A stretch of 64,000 bases of DNA from Ziziphus jujuba (GCF_031755915.1 NC_083389.1:19554001-19618000), one strand, 5' to 3'. Numbered from the stretch's first letter, positions 46,206 to 59,433 are shown. Notes: generated from the sequence alone by a model not told the origin. Numbers and translations are program-made.

Positions 46206-49163
46206 TGTCAGGACCTGTCCAAAATTCTTCATCGGAATCCTAGACAAGCCCTGATCCCAGGGAAACCCTACCAGACCCTCTAATGGAAAATCCGACAGAG
46301 CCTCCCCTAAGGGATAGACTTACCACAAATTTCCTGCACAGAAAACACACTTCTATATTCATCCCCTTATTCCTCCCACATTACTACAGTATAATTCCAC
46401 AAATTTGCAACACTTCAAATTAATAACAGTAATTCAGTGCATAATTAATACATAAATGTCCAATACAGTATACAGAGCATTATACAAATAAATATGAAAT
46501 TAATACAATGACCGACAAGGATGTAATACAGGATGGAGAGGAAAAAGGAAAGGGGATGCTCCTTGGACTTTCGGCAATGAATGAGACGTCGGGCTCGCCC
46601 CGGATGATTGACGTCACCCAACCTGGACCTAGGGGAACGGAATTTAAAAAAATATGAGATGCTAATCATCTCAGTGAGTGACTCTATCTACTATACAATT
46701 ATAATACCACGATAATTAAGTAGATAAATAATAATTAATTAGAAATAATATTTTCTCTCAAAACCCTTACAATTCTCTCGGTTGGAAAAGTTCCCCTTTT
46801 AAAATATTTTCACAAAACCCTTTACTCGTATTCCCCAAAAACCAAGACATCAATTTATTCAACTAAATATCAAATAAAATATAATAAGTCAAGCATCCAA
46901 AATTTATAATTAAAAGAAATTAATTTATTGAATAATTAAGTAAAGGGAAAATTAAATCAATTTAAAATTTCCATTCAAATAAATAATAAAAACAGTATTA
47001 ATTATATTCTTAATTCCAATACAATTTCAAAATATTTATTTAAAATCCCCGTTCCGAAAATCACTCGATGCACCCACTATCTACCAGTGGCGCCAACAGT
47101 ACCCAGCGTCCCAGGGTACCGCCAGACAGGAGGTTATAGAAAGAAACCGGCAAACAGGTGTCCCGGCCATGGAGGGGCGGCCTACCCTCATCCAATGGCA
47201 AACACAGGACAACCCCATAAAATCACCTGCATGCTACTCACACCCACCCGCGCGTTAATCACATCCGTGTGCACACTAACCATATCACATATAAACAGAA
47301 CACCGGTACTTGTATGGTGCATCTAAAAATCATAAATCAATACATCTCAAAATCTCAAATTTTTTTATAAACATACCGGGTTTATTCCATCCAATTAAAC
47401 TCGTAAAATTTCCACAATTTCTTTATAATCGTCGCCATAAATTCCATGATTTCCAAATCTACCAACTCCCAAATCCACCAATTTAAATATTCAAAATTTT
47501 CCAATGGTATAAATATTTTTGAAATATAATAAATTAAATCACATAATATTCCATGGGCATACTTATAAAAATTGAAGTCACCAACATAAACAAATATTTT
47601 CCTTGAAATATTTGAAAGTCAAATCATGCCCAAAATAATGTTAAAACCACAAGAATTTCATATATAATTGAATTCCACAATCCTCAATACCATAAAATAA
47701 TTTTCACATGGCATAAATTTATATAATGCACATTTTCTTTAATCAAAATAAATCCACCAATAATTTCCACAATAAATCAATTAAATATTTGACACATAAA
47801 ATATAAATTTTAAATATTCAATTCACACAAAATATTCACAAATTTAATTCCCGAAATTAATTTGGAGGTGGATCACTCATCTCGAGCATGCAATTAAACC
47901 ACAATCCACCATAGGATCGATTCCACAATGCACATGTGCTCCTAGAACAACGATTCACACACAGTCAAATAAATTAATATTTTATTCGGGTAAATAATAC
48001 CTGGTACCCGGGGGGTCTAACACAAACGTTAACCAAAATTGACAAATTAAATGTCTATGGAAAGCTTGTGAGATGATGATCACATTACCGACCTCCATTG
48101 AGCTCAATTCGACCGGCAGTGGCCGGAATTTGGCCGGAAAGCTTTGGTCGGTCTTGATCTCTTCGTATCTTGCAAATCGACGGGAATTGAGTTAATTGGA
48201 GCTCAGAATCAGAATCAGAGGGTCCAAATTAGTAGGAAAGGACTGGTTGCACGACCGGTGGCTGCCAGAAAACCGGCAAACCAGCGACACACCGGCCGCC
48301 GGCTTTGGAGGCCGATCCCAGCGCGTTAGCCACCCTACCGGCTGGAGATTGAGTGACCGAGGTCGTGCCGTCGTGTGTCGCCGATCTATCCAACGCGTGT
48401 GGCCTGCTGCCGTCCGCACGATGGTCAATCGGTCGGAGATGAGGGAGGAGGAAAGTGGACCCGTCGGGGGAGAAAAGAAGAAGAAGAAGAAGAAAGAAAT
48501 TTCCCCCGTGTCTCCCCCCCCCCCCCCCCTTTTTTTCCCCACGTGGGGAGAAGAAAAGAAAAAGAAAAAGAAAAAAGAAAAAGGAAAATAAAATAAAATA
48601 AAATAAAATAATTAAATAATATTAAAAATAATATTATTATATAAAATAACAATAAAATAATATGATATTAAACACGGTTGACATGTGGCATCTCAACATG
48701 GTGACACATGATCACATTTATCAAGTCACACGTGGCACATCGTTACACGTTTAAAAATAATATTAAAATAATACAGCATTTGAAAAACTCTACAGGTCCA
48801 TAACTTTCAAAACATATGTCCAAATCGGACATGCCGCTAGTCTATAGACTCATATCGACGAGTACTTCACAACCATGCATGAGTCAAAGCTCAACTTTGC
48901 ATGAATAAAAAGTCAACTCGGGCATCCCTGGACAGTTTGGACCTCAATTTGTTTAGCTCATAACTTTCAAACCGTAGTTCCGTTTTCAACGTGCTACTAG
49001 TCTACGAACTCGTGCCAACGTGTACTTCGTAACGGTACCTCAGTCAACCAAGAATTCCATCCAAGTCAAAAAGTCAACTTTTGACCCCTTCAGTCAACGG
49101 TTAAAATCAAAGTCAACGGTCAAAGTTGAAAATTTTCCGTTGTACTTTGGGACGGGGTATTAC
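46206..49163. mobile_element. LTR-like element (solo LTR or LARD), TSD AAATC
   Basis: The segment starts TGTCAGGACCTGTCC and ends GGGACGGGGTATTAC. These are imperfect inverted ends of a type common to large plant LTRs. AAATC lies at 46201-46205 and 49164-49168, and the transposase reading resumes across the gap, so both edges are firm to within one base (a shared A makes TTAC or TTACA possible as the end). No gag or pol is seen. A GC-rich core at about 48080-48550 contrasts with AT-rich flanks. The last 370 bp contain a 160-bp duplication and a cluster of W-box cores. A single long LTR left by recombination is the simplest reading. Confidence 0.65.
48799..49130. repeat. 160-bp internal duplication and W-box cluster in the LTR-like element
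   Basis: CATAACTTTCAAA occurs at 48799 and 48959, and the following text (CTAGTCTA, then GTACTTC) is shared in diverged form. Between 49050 and 49130 the W-box core appears seven times as GTCAA or TTGAC, and two more copies lie upstream. Such clusters can recruit WRKY factors. Confidence 0.7.
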
Positions 49164-50666
49164 AAATCCATCACAGTTGGTATAGCCAACATCCACAAGA
49201 TATTGGTAACCTATATTTTACATTAATTTTTATTAAAAGTGAATATCCAATATTTTAAAGTAGTAAATTAAAAATTTATTTTCCTTATCATGTGGAACTT
49301 TTAATCCATTTCTTCTACCTATTGCATCTCGAAGAACTCTATCATCTATTGCAGAGTCTTCCCAACTAGGCAATACATATATGAATTGCATGTCCTATAA
49401 GCAAACTCCTAACATATTTGTAGCTATCTCTCCTTTTCTATTATGGTAGATCGATTGATCTTCTAAAGGCACCCTTAATCGAATATAAGTTCCATTTAAT
49501 ATCCCTAAGCTATTCTAAAATTGAATAAAATAAAATTAATAAATAGTTTCTTTAGTTATAACATCCTATATATATTATATGTTATAAAATATGGAAAGTT
49601 ACCTTAAACAATTTCCACATTTCATCTACTGAATTTTCAAAAACCGGCTCTGATTTCTTAAGTAACTTTGCTTGTAATCATATCACAGCATTCAAAACAA
49701 TGTTGAAATGTCTACTAATTGTTTCTCCCTAATATCTAAATTGGTGTTTTATAACACAATTTTTTACATGATGTGATAAAATATGTAAAAAAAACATTGC
49801 AACTTGTTCATCTACTAACATGTGTTTTGTTCCTTTTAGCCTCCTATTGTTTGAAGCATACCACATAAATTTATAAATGCACGTCTATTCATCCTAAGTT
49901 GATTAGTGCAAGTTATATTACTATCATATATTTATTTATTAATTTCTCTTTTTCTTGAATAAAAAATCATTAACGTATGTTATTCTCAAAGATTTTTTTT
50001 TTCAATATAATGTTTAACAATAAAACATAACAATTGATAAAAAAAAAAAAAAAAATGGAGATCAGTGAGTAACATTTCCAACCACACCATCAATACTGAA
50101 ACTAACTTTTTTTTTTCTCATCAATTTCCTCTCAGTCAAACTCAATCGGGCCATTTAATTAGCTGCAAGAATATTAAATATAAAATTAAATTTCATGGCT
50201 ACAATTAAGCAACTTTCAATATCCTGGATACCTAACATATCTCTTCCTCACTCCTTTAAAATAAAAAAAATAAAAAAATAAAAAAAGGAATCTTTACTAA
50301 ATAGTCAATATAAGCATAAGAAAATTTCATAAATGAAACTATGCAATTCCAAATCAAAGAACCAAATATACATGCATCAGGATATATAAGATTTATATAA
50401 TGGTGGTAAGACTGAAAACCCACTAGAACATGTCATATTGCTAAAAGTTTCTTATTAGTAGATAATTGATCTTCTCAACTTCTTCTTCTTCTTTTTCTTT
50501 TCTCAATTTTTCTATATATTAAATACCTTAATTTTTAAGTCATTGATAACAAAGAGGCTTTGAAGGGATGGTATAGGGAAAAAGATTGACAACTTATAAT
50601 AAAAGCAAACATTTTATAACCTAAATTATGCAGGTCACAAGTATTCACATATTATTAGCATCTCGC

Positions 50667-50698
<32 letters not shown>

Positions 50699-51200
50699 GA
50701 AAAGAAAAGAAAAAATAGAAGAAGGAAAAAAAAAATGAGATTAGAAGAAAATATTAACTTTGAAGATTTGCTAAGAAGAACTTCTTCACCTTTGAGAAAG
50801 GAATATGAAGGTGATAGTTTTCGAACAAATTGTGTTTTAGATATAGTATTATAGGAATGAAATTTTGGAGTGAAAAGAAAAAAATATGGTGCAAAAAAAA
50901 AAAGGCAAAAAAAATAATACAAAGCGAAAAAAATATATATATCAAAGCATTAAAAAAAAAAACCGTAAAATAACGTGTTTACAGCTTCTGAGCTTTTTAA
51001 AAGAAACAATATTTTCTTATTTTAAGGAATTAGGATTTTATAAGAATAGATAAGGAAAATTTCAAAAATCCAACCAAATAAAAAATATTAAAATTTTAGG
51101 AATTTTTATTCTATTCCATCACCTATTTCCATAACCGAAACATATTCTTTGTCCATATTGAAACCAAAATTAAATTTGAGAGTTTCAATTTGAAATAATA

Positions 51201-52758
51201 AAAAATATAAATCTATTGTAAAACCTAAATCAATAATGTTGAAAATAAAAAATAGAGAGCTTATAGATTGAATGTAAAGCCACCAAAAATTTAGTAAATA
51301 AATGTAACATTACTATAATATGACATAAAAATTTGCCAAAAACATACGACATAAAAAAAGAAAATACTTTTTATCACCATTGATGAATGATGATCAATAG
51401 GATCTACAGATGATAATTTAAATAGTTACTATTAAGTGACTCATTTTTAAAGTTTTAACATAAAAAATTTATAGAATTAAATGTTTCAATTAAAATTTAT
51501 CATATAAGCTGATAATTATCACCTATAATGACAAATAACAAAATTAAAAAAAAAAATTTGTTCCCATAAAAAAAAAAAAACAAAAGACATAGGAAAATGT
51601 TTGAGATTCCAATTTTTTTCCAAATGATATAACACCAAGAATTGTTATTATACTAATTAAAGTTTTAGATTTTAATCATATATTAAGGTGGCAGACAGTA
51701 TATTATAATAATGTTAGATTTACTCAAATATTCACTAAAATTTATTTATCAATTACTTTGTAGATAATGTAATAATATTTAATTGATTTATTTTTTTGAT
51801 TCACTAATCTATTTAAGCGGTCATTTATACACATTTAAATTATATAAATATATTAACCAATAATATTTTAATATTGATATCATTGATCTATTATTGATTT
51901 GTACAGTTAGACAATATATGAATTCATATCCCCACATCCTTTTCTTTAATATATATATATATATATATATATTATTTTGAAAAAACTTTTGAAGCCTAAC
52001 ACTGTTTTTATTTTTTATTTTTTTCATATACAATAACTTCTTCCTCCACTTCGATGCTCTCAGTTGTAAACCTGAGTAAATTACCAACTGAATCAACTTT
52101 TCTTGACCTAAAACTATGTTCAAATTAATGGAATATGAATGAAAAGAAAGGAAACGATTCAATTCCTTTGTTTAGATTGTTAAAATGAAAGCATAAGGAA
52201 TGAAAAGGAAAGAAATAAGAGGATTACATTATGTCTATTTTAATGAGTCTAACTTTCCATTCAAACTTAATGAAAAATGAAAGGGGAAAAAAAAAAAAAC
52301 AAAGAGTTTAATGAAACTTTTGAATATTTCAAAATTATCCTTATTAATTAAAAGCTAATTGACCGAAATATTTTGAATGTAGGATATTTTTGTAAAAAAC
52401 ATAAATTGCATTAATTTTTTTTCTCCTTTTCCTTTCATTTTCATTAAATGACAATTATTATAAATACATTATTTTTCATTTCCTTTCTTTATAATTTACT
52501 AATTTTCTAAACAACTATTATTAATAAATATTTTTTTTTTCTTTTACTTTCCTCTCCTTTCTTTTATCATTAACTTATCCTCTCTTTTCCTTTCCTTCCT
52601 TCAATCCATATACACTAAAACTTAAGGGCTATTTTCTAACATATTATTGAAATTAGGATGTCAAATACCAACACTGAAACTTGACATTAACAGGGGAGAT
52701 AGTATTCATACAAAACATATTAAATTTTTACACTGTTTCATACAGGTTCTGCTTCTCT
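51201..52758. other. AT-rich intergenic DNA
   Basis: No gene recognised. A TA run lies at about 51949-51971. The frame at 51821-52162 encodes that repeat and has no similarity. Confidence 0.5.
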
Positions 52759-53091
52759 AAAAGTGCTTATTAAGGAAGACACTATTTATTAACTTTGATT
52801 AAAAATGCTTCTAAAAGCTAAAAGCAAATAGATTTTGAACCTCAAAAGCTACTTTTGGCTTTCAAAAACTACTTTTGATTTTTTAAAAGTCATGTCAAAT
52901 AAGGTTGTACTCTATCTAATCCAAAAGTGTTTATTAAGGAAGATACTATTTATTAACTTTGATTAAAAATATTTCTAAAAGCTAAAAGCAAATATATTTT
53001 GAACCTAAAAGGAAAGCTACTTTTGGTTTTTCAAAAACTACTTTTGGCTTCTTAAAAGTCATGTCAAATAAGATTGTACTCTATCTGATCA
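52759..53091. repeat. 164-bp direct repeat
   Basis: Units start AAAAGTG at 52759 and 52923 and both contain TTAAGGAAGA, CTATTTATTAACTTTGATT and GTCATGTCAAATAAG. A handful of substitutions and a short indel separate them. Confidence 0.88.
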
Positions 53092-53221
53092 AAATAGATT
53101 GTGAAAATAGAAAAATAGAATCTCTACTAAATTGACACCTTATCACAACTAAAATCACAAAAATATATTAAATGAATACAAATAATCTAAAAAGGAGATA
53201 AAATAAAGAAAACAAACTAAA

Positions 53222-54600
53222 CTAGTTACAAAATCTATAGGAAAAGACTCGCATCAAATCCTCATAATAAGCAGAAATACAATTAGAAGGGATATCAAAA
53301 TGTGAAAAATCCACTTGAGAAGAGACTACCAACTTTGACAACATTTCAGCTAGCCCTTTCAATATATATGAGAAAAATGGAACTGAATGGTAGAAATAAA
53401 AAGAAATGCAAACAACCCACGTAGCCCTCAACCACCAAGGAAGCTGAGGAAAAGAACTCTGGAAAAGACTAACAACATAAATAAATAAGTAAAAAATCAC
53501 ATTCCAACCAAATGTGATCCCAATTACACCGTCTAACAATATTCAACGCATGCGTGGTCGCTAGTAGCTCGGCCTCAAACCCCAAATGCCTAGAGCACCT
53601 AAAGCAGCATAATCTGTATTCACCTTAATCCAACCTGGTAACGGAAACTTCCATATGACTACAATTATACGCAAGGCACTCCAAGGTGTAGATGAAACAC
53701 CGAAACGCTTAAGAACCATCAAGTCCGCCACAGAATTCTATACAACAGCATTTTATAGCATATTAGCTTCCCTAATGGCTCAACTCACAAAAAGAAAAGG
53801 ATTGAGAAATGGGTACTAAGATGTTCTCGTGCAAACATTGATTATGCACATACCAAATGTGAGAAAAACCCAGCAACCAAAGATGCATGTAAGAGACAAT
53901 GAACTTGAGAATTCAAATGCATCCTCAAAGCTATGAAAAACAGATTTAAATGAGTCAGAGAAATGTCCAGCCCCAAACCAAATTATGTCCAATGAATTCC
54001 CAAATTGCCGCAGCTTAAGGACAAGTAAACATAAGAGAAGAAAAGTTCCCCATGAGTCTTACAAATTTGGGATTGGGAAGCCAAACCAACCCCTCGAGCT
54101 CGAAACATCTCATCAATAGGTAAACAATGCCTAAATAAACGCCAGCAGAAGAAAGAGCTTGCAGGTGGAATGTATTTGACCCAAACATATTCATATTCAT
54201 GCCATTCCTCTAAAGGGAACTCATGATCTAACAAATGCAAATACATATCTCGAGGAGAAACCTCGCTAGAAAGTGAAAATGGCCAAACCAAACGATTAGT
54301 AAAGGATTAATCAATTGGAGTTAGCTCAATGCAATCTGACAATAATAGGAAGGAAATCCTGAAAAAATCAGGTAACACCACTCCCCAGAATCGTAGGATT
54401 TCAAATCCTATTTCACAAATTCAATATCTTTGTCAAAGGCTGACCTAGCCATTTATCCGACAAAAATTTACTTTAGAGTGCTTCTCAATCAACCAATGAC
54501 AAGTAGATGAAAATAGAACTTCGTAAATAATGCAAAGCAGGCCAAATAGAAGAAGCTAAGATAATACTCCTTCTTAGCTGCATATCTGGCTCTAAGAAAA
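53222..54600 (-). mobile_element. Degenerate LINE 3' part (zf-RVT and RNase H)
   Basis: On the minus strand, 54291-53983 carries a zf-RVT-type block (PPASSFFCWRLFRHCLPIDE, then QICKTHGELFF). About 53690-53560 carries the start of an RNase H domain (PGWIKVNTDYAAL). Stops and shifts break the frame. It resembles the plus-strand LINE at 1.39-3.56 kb (shared HRLPIDE-like motif), so both may belong to one family. The 5' limit is vague. Confidence 0.7.
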
Positions 54601-56120
54601 CGCAAAAATAGGGTTGTAGTCTATTTTAAATTGTACTTTTAACAATGAAAATATGAGTATTAAGAAAAAAATGGCAAATTGCTTTGTAATTTCAATATTG
54701 CACTTTCTTTCTAATTACCAAACGTACTGTACTTTAAATAATGATAGATTTTAAGGGGAAGAAACCACATGCTTGGTTTTTTTTTTTTTTTTTTTTAATA
54801 TTTTGGTTTGGTCGACCACGTGCTAGGTTTGAGTTAAGCGATGTTTCTCGATTTTTAATGATTAATTTTTAAAAAACTAAGTAAATTAATCCATTAACTT
54901 CGATTATTAGTAACGAAAAAATATAAAAGAAAAAAAAAAAAAAAAAAAGAAGAAGAAGAAGAAAGAGATACATTTCACTCCACTATTCGGCTATTGGCAT
55001 GCCAGCTTGTTTGCTAGCTTTTAAAATACTTTTAAATTTCATTTGTCCATTTTAAAATTGAATAATGTTAGTGTACAGCTAATTTACCAAAACATTCATC
55101 AAGTCTTATATGTTAATTATTGATTTATATTTAATTGTACGTATTTTTTTTTTAAAATTGCTTACCCATAAGATATATTATATTTCTATTAATAAAATAA
55201 AAACATATCATGGTGCCATACTATCTTTTCAGATATCTTAGTACGAAATTATCTTAGCTGATATCTTAGTAAACTAAATAGTAAAAAATAAATAAATAAA
55301 TAAAACAAAAAAGTTAATCCATCTTGCATTACTCTCTAAAATTTACTTATAAATATTTAATTTATATCAATTTTTCAACCTTTAAATATATTGACACGTG
55401 AATTGGTAATAAAATGGATACCTATTACATTATTCAAATGAAACATTTCCCCAAAAAATACAAAGGAATGTAGAATATCTTTTAATTTCTGAGTGCCGTT
55501 CTTGTTTTCTTTATAATTTCCACAATTGATTTTCAGGGTTTTTTTTTTATTTTTTTATTTTTTTATTAACATAGTTTTCTTAAACAGACAGTGAAAACTA
55601 AAGTCTTTCATATCCTTTTTCCATTTTTTTTCCCCCACATTTTTTCTGAACTCCAAACATAGAACATCTTTCAGAAAACGCACTTTTATAAACTATCAAA
55701 AACTCCATGAAATATTTGCAAAAATGTTGGATTTCAACGTAATTTTTACAGCCCTCGTATCTCTACATTTTAGAGCTCAACAAAACTATTAAAAAGATGT
55801 ACTCATAAGCTGTTTAGAATTTTGACCTTCAAATTACACGGACAGGGATGGGATTTGTTCTTGCACCCAACAAAAAAAAAAAAAAAAAAAAAAAAAAAGC
55901 TCTATTAACACAACATGAAATGCAGTAATTGCACAACATGAATCATACAACATGCAAATCTCTGTCCATACAATGACGGGGAAGATAGAAAAGTCCTGTA
56001 ATCTTTACCAAAATATAAGCACAGCACATACAGAAGAAGAATCCGTGTATAGGCACGTATATATTATTGAAGCGAGGCACCAAAAGGGAAGCAGTTGACA
56101 TATGACCATGAAGACCGGTT
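54601..56120. other. AT-rich intergenic DNA and 3' flank of the syntaxin gene
   Basis: Homopolymers at 54778-54797 (T), 54930-54948 (A) and 55869-55898 (A). No gene recognised. The end nearest 56120 should include the 3' UTR of the minus-strand SYP71 gene. Confidence 0.5.
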
Positions 56121-59100
56121 TCACTTCAACACACTGCAACAAAGAAGCACACCAATTGAGAATATGCAATACTCCCGTGTATGATTCGTGATTCAGCAAT
56201 ACTTAGCCACACACAACAAACACTCAGCATATCCAACAAAACAGGACTGCCACCATCAGGATTTCAGGATTTGGGCTTAAGCATCCAATGCATGTAAAAC
56301 CCAAGGTATAAACAGTAAAAGGAGACGCACTTGTAGAATCTAAACTATATAGCTTAGCTATTGTATACCACTGGTACTAAAATCGACATGGCACACAGAC
56401 CAACGAGTTAGTTTAAATGGTAGTCCACAGAGAAAGGTCTTTTACATGAACAACCTACCCTGACCAGTTCTGCTCCATTTCCCAGATAAACCCACAGAGA
56501 AAGGTCTTTTGTAATATTCACTTCAACGGTAACTAATCTTAAGATAGTGTTGTTAATCAATCTAAACCAATAAAAAAAGCATAAAAGCATTAAAGGAATG
56601 AAAGTCAAAGTTTATCCCAAATTTCCTCTGCCTACTTTACCATGGCAACCACATTTATTATTTGGATTAGATGAATTCCTTTACAAATGAAATGAGTTAA
56701 ATCTCTAGGTCCTTTCAGGTACAGACATTTTTTTTTTTTTTTTTTGGGGTCTTGTTTTTCAAATGCTGTCCATATGCATGGTTAATGGAGAAGATTCAGA
56801 ACTTACTTGTACAAATATGCCGCAATTCCCAAAATAATAATCAAGAGGATGATGTCAATGCAAAAATTGCGGCTAGACCTCAGCTGAAACAAAATCACAT
56901 TTGAGGATGAGAGGCAAGGACAAAAGAAAAAGCTGAAATGAGTTGCTAAACCCCAATTATGCATGACATACCTGGATCACAGTCTCTTTGAGTCTTACGT
57001 TAGTATTTTTAAGGTCGGCATTTGCCCTGTCAACCTGAAATAGCACCAGTAAATATTAATTACTACAAGAGAAATCATAAACAAAAATGAAAAGAAATGA
57101 CCAAATTAAAGAAAAATACCGAATGAAAGACACAGGATTACCTTGTCATCTATTTCGTCCATCAAGGGTTCTTGCCTATCCAATTCCTAAAACAAAATAA
57201 AGTTCTTATAATTACATTTAATAGTGAAGGGTAAAATTCTGTTCCAGTAAATTTACATTACAAATGATTGAGAAATAGTATAAAAGAAACCTCATTCATG
57301 TCGTGGGCCATGTCTTTCAATGTGCCCAATCCTTCTGCTATAACATCCAATCCTTGATCCTGCACAAAGTAAAATTTACCTCACAAGTTAAGACAGTGCA
57401 TATATGGTTAAATAATCAATAATTCTAAACTATTCATTCTGGGAAAGATGTTCCCCTAACCAATCCTATACCCGTAAACTGCCAAAAGCAACTACTATTC
57501 CAACCAAATGAAGTATGAATATCTTACAACCATAGCATGTGAACTTTCAGCCACCAAATTAAACATGTTTTCTGAATCCAAATCAAAATTTTCTTTCTCC
57601 AAAGGGGCAAGCAGGAAGAAAACTCGCAATAAACTAAAAAATATAATCAACTTAAGCACAAAAGAAAATGTACAAGATGCTAACAGAGAAACCCAAGGTA
57701 ATTCCTTCCAGCAAGAAGGGTGCTAAAGTCGATCTGTAATTCGAACAGTCGACAAGCAATATCTAGTAAAGTAGGAGAGGTAGTGCGCAAGCAGGATGTA
57801 GCCAAGCCTTCAGAAAAAACAAACTTGGAAACTGTTATGTGAAACACTTGCCTGGTTTATTCTCCGCATTTCATACTCCTGCCTAAACCTATCTGATTCC
57901 TCCGTTTTCTGAAAGTACTCATCATCAAATCTCCCATCTAACATGATCAATGTACAACTTGGAGAAATTAGGAAAAATTTACAGGTCCCTTAAATGTATA
58001 AAACTTGGTGAATAAGCTGCCCAAAATGGTTACCGAAAGTTGAATCAAACTTGATTCCTGTATATGAGGCCGATGCTATCGCACCACCAGTTTTAACAGC
58101 AGTTGTAGAACCATCTGGAATTGCTTCAATCCTCTCTCTCATAGCGGATACTAAATCATTTCGAGCCTCCAGCTCCTCTTTTGAAAGCCCTTTAACCTGT
58201 ATACATCAATAATTTCATATACCAATCACTCGAACTACAGTAGATTACAAAAGCAAAAATCATCCTATTATAGGCACAAGGTGAAATGCATATAATTCGC
58301 TCATGCATATTTTTCTTGAATTTTGAAAACAAAAAGTTAATCAGTCTTAGAATTGTAAAATAAATGAAACAGAAAAAAGGTGTATGAATGGAATTAAATA
58401 ATTTGTTGGGCATGGCACCAAACAAAGTAAAAGATACCCAATTCCAACAAAATATCTATACATATATATATTATCTCGGGAACCAAGCAACATAAAGAAA
58501 ATAGTAAGTGTATGAGCGTTCAAGCAAATACACAAATACGCAGATACTTATCTGGGACGAGATTAATTAATAAATGAATGTCAAATAATTAAAACCTTTT
58601 TAAAAGCAAGTCTTTGCAATTTGGGGATCTCCTCTAGCAAACGAGCCTTGGTTCGTCGAATCTCTGCGTTCATAGCAACAGCAGTAGCCCTGTTCTTCTC
58701 AGTCGCCACAGCCTCCGATTTCTTCAAATTGAAAGTAGAAAGTACAATTCATAAAATTTACAACAAATTACTCTGTTTATCAATAATTTGTAAGAACTTG
58801 GAAAAAAAAAATCATAACTTTAAAAATTTTGAATTTCCCTGTTCGTGATCACGAAAGCCAAAACCTTGTTGCCCAATTTCATTACCTTCTTGGCTATGGA
58901 ACTACTAAAAAGAGTAAAACCGGAGAAATATTCAAACTTTCTAGTTTCAATTTTCTCAGCAACCAAACAGATAAAAGTGACTAGTAATTGAACTAAAGAA
59001 ATAACAGGAAAAATATAAATTCAAACATAAAAGAGAAAACCATCTGGCGCGCTTAATTAACCAGTAACGTAAAAGTATTAAAAGAAAAAAAAAATGATCC

Positions 59101-59413
59101 GAAACATGTTTCTCTTATTTTCTACTAGTTTTCTTTCATTTTCTCGTCAATCAAACAGGGTCTTAGGCGTAGAAAATCATAAGAAAATAACGAAACAGCC
59201 AGAGACCCATCAACTCAAAAGCCATGAAAAAAGCGGGAAAGAGTGGAGAAAAACCTGAAGGGCAGCCTCGAGGTTGGACTGAAAGGCGCCATAGAGACGA
59301 GCAAAGGCATCGTCACCAGAGACGTTGTCGGATTCCTTGTGCTTCTCAACATCGTACTTGTCGTATTTCTTGCATATCGTATCGACCCTCGTTATCAAAT
59401 CGATCACACTCAT
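56121..59413 (-). CDS. SYP71: SYP71-type syntaxin (Qc-SNARE), 9 exons
   Basis: Exons in coding order: 59413-59255, 58721-58596, 58196-58034, 57937-57852, 57359-57291, 57186-57142, 57034-56972, 56883-56807, 56133-56121. The total is 801 nt, 266 residues, which is the usual SYP71 length. The start MSVIDLITRVDTICKKYDKYD and the GDDAFARLYGAF block are diagnostic of the plant SYP7 class. The SNARE motif spans about 174-234, with the zero-layer Gln at Q206 (LDRQ). A transmembrane anchor lies at 244-262 and the tail ends NVLK. SYP7 proteins are Qc-SNAREs of the ER and plasma membrane used in vesicle fusion, including cell-plate formation. Intron 4 has a GC donor (CAG|GCAAGT); the other introns are GT-AG. 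The last coding exon is only 13 nt and lies 673 bases downstream. Confidence 0.95.
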
Positions 59414-59433
59414 CTCTCTCTCTCTCTCTCTCT
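59414..59433 (-). repeat. GA microsatellite abutting the SYP71 start codon
   Basis: On the coding strand about 20 bases of alternating AG end directly at the ATG, so the repeat lies in the 5' leader. Confidence 0.9.

Larger units (their letters stand above)
45860..49960 (-). pseudogene. PIF/Harbinger transposase, split by a 2.96-kb insertion
   Basis: The N-terminal part (about 49960-49169) includes MNRRAFINLCGML, KGTKHMLVDEQVAM, GETISRHFN and, after a probable short intron, YLVDVGYTNCDGF, which is the second DDE region. The C-terminal part (46205-45860) resumes with FLA, then YHLNDWKD and KYSSAKNIIEKCFGL, and stops at 45860. Between the parts lies an LTR-like element bounded by AAATC duplications. 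Several stops and at least one single-base shift near 46185 show it was already decayed or has decayed since. This family makes 3-bp target duplications and moves DNA by cut and paste. Confidence 0.8.
43701..51200 (-). mobile_element. PIF/Harbinger-type DNA transposon, nested and inactive
   Basis: Minus-strand remains of both genes usual for this superfamily, a DDE transposase and a SANT/Myb-like partner, lie on one side each of the region and are listed separately. The edges are estimates: CATTTGGT near 43705 and, in reverse complement, TATTTGGT near 51085 may be parts of the terminal inverted repeats. The element is interrupted by a TRIM (44211-44567) and by a 2.96-kb LTR-like element (46206-49163). 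Confidence 0.55.

Noticed and set aside
48196..48591. 131-residue frame and overlapping frames in the GC-rich core
   Set aside because: They lie inside the LTR-like element, overlap on both strands, and end in poly-Lys and poly-Pro runs from simple sequence.
50635..50945. Phe/Leu-rich minus-strand frames
   Set aside because: They are translations of A-rich runs, without any domain.
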